From Eutypa lata (Eukaryota > Ascomycota > Sordariomycetes > Xylariales > Diatrypaceae), in assembly GCA_022661535.1 (NCBI GenBank), contig JAKULF010000029.1, forward strand, positions 1 through 10,650: a DNA stretch of 10,650 nucleotides. The letters are read 5' to 3'. The notes under the pieces were generated by a model. The model made no database searches, was not told where the DNA came from, and worked only from the letters and a program-made list of their open reading frames with translations. Shown one piece after another: positions 1 through 9,300 of the stretch (position 1 is its first letter; every line of letters starts with the position of its first letter). The position numbers were made by a program, and so were the translations under genes.

Positions 1-2327
1 GGTATTTTATCTTTAGGCATGGAAAATGATCTGTAGATTGCAAATGCTAATGAAGATGTTGTAGGGCATTTGGTTATATCAACTTCAAACGATTTGTAAG
101 TTTCCAATCTAAACTTTAAAACAACTTGATATAAAGCTATAGTATCAATATTACAATATTTTATAAGTTCTTTCTTTAGATTTCATTTTTTAGGATATGA
201 ATTACAATATTTATTATAATCTTCTATAGTGAAATCTTTTGTATGAGCCTTATAAAAATAATCATATCCAGGTACAGGTCCAACATAATTAATAGAAAAA
301 TTCGAATTATTTAGAAACTTTAATGGGAAATGAGCTTTTCTAGTGTCAACCTTAAAACTTTTAGATAAACTATCTAATGAGTTTGGAAGTATTAACATAG
401 AATCATAAAAATGTAGTGTACAAGCTCTCTTTTTATCTTCCCCTGTGTAATATTTAAATGTTAATTTCAACATGTTGTTATCTCTCATAAGTGGTTTAAC
501 TTCACCTAATGTAGAGAGAACATCTATCATAAAAATCGCATCAAAATATGAGAAGTTATGGATATATATTTTATAACCATCATACCTTCTCTTCATAATG
601 TATCTAAGTCCTTTAGCCATATCTAACTTTCACGATTTAGTAAAGGTGAAACTAAGGTTGTAGTAGCCATTATAAATAGACATACAAACAGGTATCATCT
701 TTTTATCAGACCTTAATCTAGATTCAAGATCTAGTGTCATTATTCTAGGTTTTTCAGAAAGTATATCTTTATTTCTAACATCTATAAAACTCACATTTTT
801 TAGTGTTGAGTAGTAAATAATTTCCCCATTATCGAAATAATAGACTTTGTCAGGTTTCTTATCTACCCCATCCCCATCACCAACAATAGTTCTTTTAAAT
901 AGAGTTAAATCTTGACATCTACTAGTAGATTCATCAATAAAAGTGAATAGTATAACCCCCTTATTACTCACTATAACGAAATATCTATCATCATTTATAT
1001 TAATATTAAAATCTAGGTTATAATAACTATCATTTTCTATTTTAAGCGGGAATGTTGTATGTGCATTCTTATATTCATTAAAGAATCTGATGTTGGGTCA
1101 AAGAGTTAGATCCATAGTTCTAGGTATTGAATATTGCTTATACTTGAAACTATTTTCTACTAATCTTTTATGATCAGCTCTTTCAACATCACCACCAAAA
1201 TGTTTATTATCTCCAACTAAAAATTTCTCATATTTTGTTCCTTTAATATTTTTAAGACGTTTAAATTCAAAAATGATATTACCCATAGGATAATTGTTCG
1301 TAAATAAGTCATCCATGATTTTTTCCTGGGAGAAATCAACCCATAAGTTTTCAGATGTAAAAATAAAACATAATGTATTATATAAAGTTCAGAAATCATC
1401 AATATCAGCCACTTGGACTGTGCAACATGATCTAACATCCCCATTAGGAAACTGAATTTTCCACATAAAAGCAAAATGTTTATCCTTAAAATTTAGTTTA
1501 AACGAATTATAAAACATGTTAAGTTGCTCTTTCAAAACGTTAGGTGTAATTATAGGATTGTTAGAACAAATAAGACTGTATCAATAATATTTATTACGCT
1601 TAGGGTTTTTAAACTCACTAAAATCAAACATTTTATTTTGGTTAGATTCTGAATTATAAGTTGATGTAGAATAGTTTGCTTTCGATACGGATCTAAAATC
1701 CTTATAATTCTTCATCAAACGGTTGAAATTCCCTTTGATAGGACGAGTTAATAATTCCTTTTTATCTTTCCTGATGTTACTATCAGGTGTAAAAATTATT
1801 CTAATTATACCGGATGAAGAGTAGAGTCTATCTCTATATTTATTCTTCTCCCCATTTAAATAATCTCATATTTGTTCTCTTATTGTCTCAATTGTAGTAA
1901 GATATTTTTGGGTCATATCTTCTTTTGTTATAGCTATAAATCTCAAAATAGTTACATTTTTAGCTCCCCTATAAGCCATAATAGACATTCTATATATGAT
2001 ACCAGAATTTATATGAGAAGATAAAGCCTCATTAAGTTGTGAATTATATAGAGTGTCTATATAATCACCTTTCACCCCAAACTCAAATAAAACACTATGT
2101 GGTATATAGAGAACAATAACCCCCTTCGATGAGGCTTTTTTCTTATGTTTACCTATAGGACTTCTATCTAATGTAACTATAGCAGATATTCTTTTATATA
2201 CGTAATCAGGTGTAACACTACTCATATAACGCGGGAGAAAAATTTGCTGTTCTGTTAATAAAGGCGGGGTAAAAAATCCAAATAAAAAAGTATGAGGAAG
2301 ATTTCTGTTGTTTAAAATTTTCATCAT
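1..2327 (-). CDS. dpo: Family B DNA polymerase, N-terminal part (copy 1, cut by window start)
   Basis: This is the 5' part of the plasmid DNA polymerase gene, about 775 codons from the ATG at 2325-2327 to the window edge. It is continuously open when TGA is read as Trp; with TGA as stop it breaks into pieces. The part present holds the whole N-terminal extension and the 3'-5' exonuclease domain. Exo I is a D-x-E in MTLDLES near 731-725, Exo II is HNFSYFD near 560-540, and Exo III is YCNID near 158-144. The polymerase palm lies beyond the window start but is seen in copy 2. This copy has six T at 2136-2141 and stays in frame, so it is the better reading of the N-terminus. An in-frame GTG at 2382-2384 would add 19 residues. 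The first 25 codons lie in the TIR and match those of rpo. It probably acts in the mitochondrial matrix, replicating the plasmid. Confidence 0.93.
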
Positions 2328-2791
2328 TGATATAATATATAATTGAGATGGTGAATTCGCAGCATGCAACAAATATTTCACCACAGAGTTGTTTATACTA
2401 GCTAAAATATGCTACTTTTTAACAAGTCCAGCTATACTATTTACCCTAATAAAAGATAAAATATAGAGTTTAAAAATCCTATTTAAAGCGCAAGATGTAC
2501 AGTAAAAATAAGCCTTTTCCCCTTTTCAGGAGTGTAAGTGAGAGGATAACAAAAGTTTGAGTCTCCCTCATAAGGATGTGGTGAAAAATGTTAAATTTTT
2601 ATTTTCTGTTTTTTATCTAGTAAAATTGAAATGGGGAGGAATCTAAGTTAAATGTAAGATTTTTTTCTTCAAAATATGGGGTTTATCTTCCTAAAAGAGA
2701 AAAAATCTTTAAAATTGCAGAGCATTTCAAAAATCAAAAAACAAATAAAAATATATTCTTAATACAATGAGCCCCTTTCTCATTATACAAG
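2236..2791. repeat. Terminal inverted repeat, dpo side (copy 1)
   Basis: The reverse complement matches 2798-3344 almost base for base. The differences are homopolymer lengths (for example GGG against GG and five A against four), one 5-bp indel near the inner edge, and two substitutions near the tip. The inner edge is just past the 25th codon of dpo, so the TIR contains the start of the gene. The outer part, 2328-2791, is non-coding, very AT-rich and has a few G/C runs. It must hold the replication origin and the dpo promoter, but I recognise no consensus for either. TIRs are the hallmark of invertrons, where the 5' ends normally carry a bound terminal protein. Confidence 0.93.
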
Positions 2792-2828
2792 ATAAATCTT
2801 GCATAATAAGAAAGGGGCTCATTGTATT
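2761..2828. other. TIR-TIR junction: near-perfect palindrome at the plasmid ends
   Basis: Two 31-bp arms (2761-2791 and 2798-2828) are complementary except at two positions. They flank an asymmetric 6-nt centre, ATAAAT. The left arm ends CATTATACAAG and the right arm begins CTTGCATAATAAG. This is where the outer end of the dpo-side TIR is joined to the outer end of the rpo-side TIR. In a linear plasmid these would be the two free termini. The junction could be real (circle, concatemer, or a closed hairpin end read through) or produced in assembly. Each arm also has a smaller inverted repeat, AATGAG or AATAAG with CTCATT around a seven-base AAAGGGG spacer, close to the tip. Confidence 0.85.
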
Positions 2829-3344
2829 AAGAATATATTTTTATTTGTTTTTTGATTTTGAAATGCTCTGCAATTTTAAAGATTTTTCTCTTTTAGGAAG
2901 ATAAACCCCATATTTTGAAGAAAAAATCTTACATTTAACTTAGATTCCTCCCCATTTCAATTTTACTAGATAAAAAACAGAAAATAAAAATTTAACATTT
3001 TTCACCACATCCTATGAGGAGACTCAAACTTTTGTTATCCTCTCACTTACACTCCTGAAAAGGGGAAAAGGCTTATTTTTACTGTACATCTTGCGCTTTA
3101 AATAGGATTTTTTAAACTCTATATTTTATCTTTTATTAGGGTAAATAGTATAGCTGGACTTGTTAAAAAGTAGCATATTTTAGCTAGTATAAACAACTCT
3201 GTGGTGAAATATTTGTTGCATGCTGCGAATTCACCATCTCAATTATATATTATATCAATGATGAAAATTTTAAACAACAGAAATCTTCCTCATACTTTTT
3301 TATTTGGATTTTTTACCCCGCCTTTATTAACAGCAAATTTTTCT
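2798..3344. repeat. Terminal inverted repeat, rpo side
   Basis: Inverted copy of 2236-2791. Identity runs through codon 25 of rpo (ending CTTTATTAACAG at 3333) and then resumes for 11 bases (3334-3344) after a 5-base AACAG that is present once here and twice on the dpo side. Beyond 3344 the two ends have nothing in common. The non-coding part, 2798-3257, should contain the origin and rpo promoter. Because the TIR copies are the same, both genes must share the same upstream sequences. No ribosome-binding site or promoter motif is recognisable. Confidence 0.93.
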
Positions 3345-3369
3345 ATAAGTTACTCATCAAATAATAAGA

Positions 3370-3416
<47 letters not shown>

Positions 3417-5999
3417 TATGAGAATAGGAATATCAATAGGAATAGCAATAGAAATAGGAATAGGAATAGGAATAGGAATATGATTATGGATATGAATATG
3501 AATATGAATATGAATATGAATATGAAAACCACAATTTTTAGGTTATCTCTCAATGAGCAATTTAGAGAATATTCTACTGGCAGCACTAAGAATAAGTTAA
3601 TTATACCTCCACAAATTAATAAATATTTAGAGGAAATCCAGTCTATTATATCTTCTCATCAAGAAAATCCTGAAGCAGCACAAAAAATGATAGAAGAAAA
3701 ATGGTTGGAGATCGGTTATGATGCTTTTAATATAAATTCTGAAATATATAAGAAAAATACATCAATTATAAGAAAGGCTACAAACTTATTAGCAAAATAT
3801 TACGTTAAGAGGATTTTAAAGAAAACAACAAAATTTTTACACGATTTTATTTCAGATGAAAAGTATGTTTTAGCTGCATACACAATAATTTTGAGTTATT
3901 ATAATAAAACAGCTGAAACCAATTTATCTATCACTATAGGTAGTAATATTGTTTATCAGATTTATAAAGATTATTTTAAGTTTAAGAGTGAAGATGAAGC
4001 TAATGAAGGTGAGAAATGAGATAAACCTAATAAGAAAAAGCCTAAAATTGTGATTGATGCTGGTTATAAAACTTTCACTAATTTTAGGGATTTTAAGGAA
4101 TATTTTGAAATAGATAATGTTTATTACCTTAAATTAGGTAACATTTTTATGGAACTGTTTACTAATATGTTTGAAAATCCTGTTTTTGTAAGAATATTCC
4201 ATGATGGACAATATATTATTAGGATTAATGATGAGTACGAAAGTGAAATATTAAGTAATCTTATAATTTCACCACAACATTTACCTATGATTTGTAAACC
4301 GGTTCAGTGAGCTGAAAATAAATATGGAGGTTTTTTATTAAATAGTGAACCTGATTCTCAACAAAATCTAATAACTGGTTCATTACAGCATAATCATTTA
4401 ACTAAATTTGATAAGGTTATATACGATGTGATTAATCATTTGAATGGTCTTCGATTTAGGATTAATAATACATTATTGAACTATTTAGAAAACGACGGGG
4501 CATTTTTAATGGAGCATTATAAGCTAAAAGATGCAGAAGTTTTTGTTAATAATACTATTACATTAAATATAGCAAAAGTTTATAAGGATACAGCGTTCTA
4601 CTTGAATACGAATTTAGATTGAAGAGGGAGAATATATACTAAGTCTTTCTATATTGATTATCAAGGTAGCGAGTTCTCTTTAGCCCTAATCAATCAGGAT
4701 AATGGTGCAATATTAAATGAAGAAGGTAAATTTTTCTTATATATTTATGGTGCGAATTGTTATAATGAAAATAATACATCAAAAAAGACTTTTGAGGAGC
4801 GTTATTCTTGAGTACTCGATAATTTAGAGAGAATATATTCAATGGAGAAGGATTTTATATTAGGGGCAGAATCACCTACACTATTTGCAGCTTTTTGTCT
4901 TGCTATGAGAGAGTTAAGATCAAATCCTAACTATATTCATTACTCCCCAGTTTTTCTTGATGCTACATGTAGTGGTGTTCAACATTTTGCTGCTATGCTT
5001 CTCGATAAAGATTTGGCTGAACAAGTTAATCTAATAAGTATAGAGGAAGAAAATCAGGTGGTTAAAGATTTTTACAATAGTTTGGTTCCTCATATCAATA
5101 AAGCTATTAATGAGGCTTGAAAGAATGATAGTTCTATACCTGAATTTAGGGATATAGAATTGAGTAGATTACATTTAAAGAGAATTATTATGACTAAGAG
5201 TTATAATGTTACAACATATGGTATTAGCGGTCAATTAAAATCTTGTTTAGAGAAAGTTAAGAAAACAATTATAAAAGATGGAAAGGAGCTTGTTGTTTAT
5301 GATTACAAAGTCCCTGCAAAGAATGTAGATGGTGTGGTTATTTTAGATATATTCAAGATTGATAAATTGGCGGCAATAATTAATGATAATATTTTTAATC
5401 ATTACAACTCTTTACAATCAATATATAATTATCTAACTCAAATGGCTAAGGTATTAATTAGTCAAGGTGTTCCTTTAGTTTGATCCACACCTGTAGGGCT
5501 AGAACTAACTCAACATTATAATCTTTCAAAAATAAAAAAAGTAACTATAAACCTATTAGGAAAAAATAAAACTGCAGTATTAAGAATATGACTGGACAGT
5601 GTTGATGCTAGAAAACAAATTCAAGGGATTATCCCGAATATTATTCACTCTATGGATGCTACACATTTAGCTTTGGTTGTTAAAGAGTGGTCTTTAAACC
5701 TAAATAATGATTATATTCTACCCATACACGATTGTTTTGGAACGCATCCTAACAATATGGGTAAACTTTCAACAGTGGTTAGAGATCAGTTTATCATGCT
5801 ATATAGTAACAAATCTTTTTTGCAAAATTTACATAACAATTTCATCAAAACTCTTCATGATTATCAAGTTGATATACATAAGGTAAATGAGGAAGAATAT
5901 GTGGTAACCAAGAAAAAGGTTAAAATTACTATCCCAAAACTACCTAAACTGGGTGAATTGGATATTAGACAGTTAAATGGAAGATACAGTATTTCATAA
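3258..5999 (+). CDS. rpo: Single-subunit (T7/mitochondrial-type) DNA-dependent RNA polymerase
   Basis: About 913 residues from ATG (3258) to TAA (5997-5999). The frame is uninterrupted once seven TGA codons (4017, 4308, 4620, 4809, 5118, 5481, 5589) are read as Trp. Two of them fall in conserved motifs, DWRGR at residue 454 and VWSTPVG near 741, which proves the code. Catalytic residues are recognisable by comparison with T7 RNA polymerase: motif [13 protein letters not shown] (D568, like D537), motif [12 protein letters not shown] (K641 and Y649, like K631 and Y639), the HSMDATHL segment, and motif C HDCFGTH (D825, like D812). It should transcribe the plasmid genes in the mitochondrion. The first 25 residues are encoded in the TIR and match dpo. 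They are followed by a low-complexity Asn, Arg-Asn and Met-Asn tract (about residues 39-89). A second ATG follows at 3261, and an in-frame GTG at 3201 would add 19 residues. The length is close to that of T7 RNAP plus the extra N-terminal tract. Confidence 0.95.
3372..3524 (+). repeat. Compound microsatellite coding Asn, Arg-Asn and Met-Asn runs in rpo
   Basis: Three simple repeats follow one another in the rpo frame. First come 14 AAT codons plus one AAC (15 Asn in a row, 3372-3416). Then AAT-AGG type hexamers give alternating Asn and Arg (to about 3479). Then ATG-AAT hexamers give alternating Met and Asn (3480-3524). All units are multiples of three, so length changes keep the frame. The tract begins 28 bases inside the inner edge of the TIR and precedes the conserved polymerase. 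It is probably a disordered linker made by replication slippage. Its length may differ between strains or reads. Confidence 0.93.
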
Positions 6000-6310
6000 T
6001 GACAAATTTATGATTATTACTCAGAAGAACTCTGCCCCTTCCATATATTTAGTTATTTAGTTATATAGGCTAATCTTCTCTATATATGTGAAGGGAGCAG
6101 GCGGACCCCGCCTGCTCTTTATCTATATTTTATAGTAGTTTAATAACCATATTTATAGATAAAAAGCAGTTTTGATGCAATAAAGTAAGATAAAACAAAA
6201 TCGGATATTAACATCTATAACATAGTTAAAGAAAAGTTAAAGTTTAGGTGTATAATTTTCTCTTCTTGGATTTTTTTTTATTTAGGAAGATAGATTATAG
6301 GTGAACCTAA
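6000..6310. other. Non-coding stretch between the two gene ends
   Basis: This covers 311 bases between the rpo stop (5999) and the dpo stop (6311). Apart from the GC-rich hairpin it holds an imperfect inverted repeat, 6032-6048 with 6082-6100 (CTGCCCCTTCC against GAAGGGAGCAG, with flanking ATATAT). That repeat shares its right arm with the hairpin, so the two structures exclude each other. The rest, 6120-6310, is AT-rich with an eight-plus T run near 6271 and no gene that I can support. Confidence 0.7.
6095..6117. terminator. GC-rich hairpin between convergent rpo and dpo
   Basis: A perfect 10-bp stem, GAGCAGGCGG (6095-6104) with CCGCCTGCTC (6108-6117), closes a 3-nt loop and is followed by TTT on the plus strand. 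It is the most GC-rich spot in an otherwise AT-rich window and sits 95 bases after the rpo stop. The position fits a transcription terminator or 3'-end processing signal for rpo. The resemblance to mobile GC clusters of fungal mitochondrial DNA is an alternative. The function is inferred; the stem itself is seen. Confidence 0.6.
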
Positions 6311-9300
6311 CTATATTGTTGGAAAAGTTAAATAAATGATGGGTGGAAGTAAGTATATAATATTATTCTCTTCAACATCTAGGATAGTAACAGATTTAGG
6401 AAGACATATTAATTCTTCTCATTTAGGTAAACATGTCAATTCTTCTCATTTAGGTAAACATGGTAATTGTTGTCATTTAGGTAAACATGGTAATTCTTCT
6501 CATTTAGGTAAACATGGTAATTGATCTAATATAGGTAAACATAGTAATTGATCTAATATAGGAAAACATAGTAATTGATCTAATATAGGTAGAGCTGGAA
6601 GTTGTTTATATATAGGTAAATAATAAAGGATTACATTCTCTGATTCTAATAAAACCCCATTATTTAGTCTAAAGGGAGTGCTTGTAATATAGTTACCTAA
6701 ACTGTCAAAAACAAAATTACGTTTATTTTCAGTTAAGGATAGTGTATAAGGTGTCTCCTTAACCAATATAGTAGATTCTGCTATATTTCTTGTTCATTTC
6801 TCCTGATTCAAAATTAATTTTGTTTCTTTATTAATAACGAATTTTACTATACAATAAGGGATAGGATTTTTTAATCCTTTCACCTTAACCATCTCTTTTG
6901 AATAACCTTTATAGTCTGTAGATAATTTACCACCGTAAAATTTAGGTGCAGGAAATAGAGCCTCAGTTAAATTAAACTCATATTTCATTTTCCCTAATTC
7001 TTTATTATCTACTTCATCAGAACTAAGTTTACAATTCACCTTAATACCATCTGTATCAATATAATGAATAAAGCTATCATATTTTGTTAAGTAATGAGAC
7101 ATGTGTATTCTAGAGTATGCAGCTATAGCAGAAGAAATAATTACAGATATATTAGTATTTCCTAATCCTTCTTCTTCATCAACCATATAACTAATGATTA
7201 CTTTACCAGACTCTAAAGGTGTAATTTCAACATTTTTTTGTTCTGCAATTATCTTCTCACTCTCTTCCGGTGTTACTATTAACACAACCCTATTCTCCGG
7301 ATTTAGTCCAAATCTACCAAATAATCCATTCATTAATAATTTTGATACATAGTACATAGGGTGCGATGAATCCAGTTGTGATTTCATATCATATAACTCA
7401 TCTATATATTCATTAAATATATAACCCTTCTCAAATAAATATCCTTCAACAACATCAAATCTGTAACCATATTTCAAACCATTTTTTAATTCCTCACTAA
7501 AATATCAACCTTCCCATGTTCCGACAGGATATATTGTTCTCATTCCATCATCTTTAGTTTTTATTCTTGTAGGGATAAAGGGCTTGTTTAAAGATAGTGG
7601 AGCGGTAATTTTAACTTTAAAGAATCCGAAAGGGTCTTTACTAAATCTGTAAGGATCTCCAACAAAATGCTGTGGTTTTCCTGTAGGCATAGGGAAATTA
7701 CGCATTGTAAACGGGTATAGAGAATTAACATCATAAGAATTAATATCCCATCCTCTTGAGGTATATGTTTCAGTAATACCTCCATAGAAACTCCTTTTTA
7801 ATGTATGGTGGAGTGTCCCCAAAATTTTAGGTATTTTATCTTTAGGCATGGAAAATGATCTGTAGATTGCAAATGCTAATGAAGATGTTGTAGGGCATTT
7901 GGTTATATCAACTTCAAACGATTTGTAAGTTTCCAATCTAAACTTTAAAACAACTTGATATAAAGCTATAGTATCAATATTACAATATTTTATAAGTTCT
8001 TTCTTTAGATTTCATTTTTTAGGATATGAATTACAATATTTATTATAATCTTCTATAGTGAAATCTTTTGTATGAGCCTTATAAAAATAATCATATCCAG
8101 GTACAGGTCCAACATAATTAATAGAAAAATTCGAATTATTTAGAAACTTTAATGGGAAATGAGCTTTTCTAGTGTCAACCTTAAAACTTTTAGATAAACT
8201 ATCTAATGAGTTTGGAAGTATTAACATAGAATCATAAAAATGTAGTGTACAAGCTCTCTTTTTATCTTCCCCTGTGTAATATTTAAATGTTAATTTCAAC
8301 ATGTTGTTATCTCTCATAAGTGGTTTAACTTCACCTAATGTAGAGAGAACATCTATCATAAAAATCGCATCAAAATATGAGAAGTTATGGATATATATTT
8401 TATAACCATCATACCTTCTCTTCATAATGTATCTAAGTCCTTTAGCCATATCTAACTTTCACGATTTAGTAAAGGTGAAACTAAGGTTGTAGTAGCCATT
8501 ATAAATAGACATACAAACAGGTATCATCTTTTTATCAGACCTTAATCTAGATTCAAGATCTAGTGTCATTATTCTAGGTTTTTCAGAAAGTATATCTTTA
8601 TTTCTAACATCTATAAAACTCACATTTTTTAGTGTTGAGTAGTAAATAATTTCCCCATTATCGAAATAATAGACTTTGTCAGGTTTCTTATCTACCCCAT
8701 CCCCATCACCAACAATAGTTCTTTTAAATAGAGTTAAATCTTGACATCTACTAGTAGATTCATCAATAAAAGTGAATAGTATAACCCCCTTATTACTCAC
8801 TATAACGAAATATCTATCATCATTTATATTAATATTAAAATCTAGGTTATAATAACTATCATTTTCTATTTTAAGCGGGAATGTTGTATGTGCATTCTTA
8901 TATTCATTAAAGAATCTGATGTTGGGTCAAAGAGTTAGATCCATAGTTCTAGGTATTGAATATTGCTTATACTTGAAACTATTTTCTACTAATCTTTTAT
9001 GATCAGCTCTTTCAACATCACCACCAAAATGTTTATTATCTCCAACTAAAAATTTCTCATATTTTGTTCCTTTAATATTTTTAAGACGTTTAAATTCAAA
9101 AATGATATTACCCATAGGATAATTGTTCGTAAATAAGTCATCCATGATTTTTTCCTGGGAGAAATCAACCCATAAGTTTTCAGATGTAAAAATAAAACAT
9201 AATGTATTATATAAAGTTCAGAAATCATCAATATCAGCCACTTGGACTGTGCAACATGATCTAACATCCCCATTAGGAAACTGAATTTTCCACATAAAAG

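Larger units (their letters stand above)
1..2822. repeat. Direct copy of 7830-10650 (plasmid unit boundary overlap)
   Basis: Bases 1-2822 recur at 7830-10650. The offset is 7829 for most of the length and varies by one base around homopolymer differences. It covers the dpo N-terminal part, the dpo-side TIR and the junction. The unit length is therefore about 7.83 kb. Both copies have the same context and direction, as expected for one element read more than once around a head-to-tail join, not for a local gene duplication. Confidence 0.95.

Noticed and set aside
1217..1474. Minus-strand frame of 85 codons (and its copy at 9046-9303)
   Set aside because: It overlaps the dpo frame, which is open through here in table 4; it is a shadow frame.
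1..2384. dpo N-terminal copy as a truncated duplicate gene or pseudogene
   Set aside because: The truncation is the window edge. Sequence and context match 7830-10212 throughout, so it is the same gene read again.
3121..3200. Possible tRNA or small RNA gene in the TIR
   Set aside because: No cloverleaf, T-loop or anticodon arm pattern is visible; it is only AT-rich sequence.
3201..3203. GTG as the start of rpo (and 2382-2384, 10210-10212 for dpo)
   Set aside because: It is in frame and allowed in table 4, but an ATG-ATG pair follows at 3258. Identity of the TIR copies makes conservation useless for deciding, so I kept GTG only as an alternative.
2328..3257. Possible bidirectional promoter between divergent dpo and rpo
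   Set aside because: The divergent layout exists only across the TIR-TIR junction. If the plasmid is linear, each gene has its own copy of the same upstream sequence, and I see no recognisable promoter motif.
6336..6623. Plus-strand reading frame through the 27-bp repeats (95 codons in table 4, pattern SSHLGKHGN)
   Set aside because: It lies antisense to the dpo tail. The repeat unit is a multiple of three and lacks stops in this frame, so an open frame arises automatically. It has no recognisable similarity.
7588..7785. Minus-strand frame of 65 codons
   Set aside because: It lies in another frame over palm motif A of dpo; it is a shadow.
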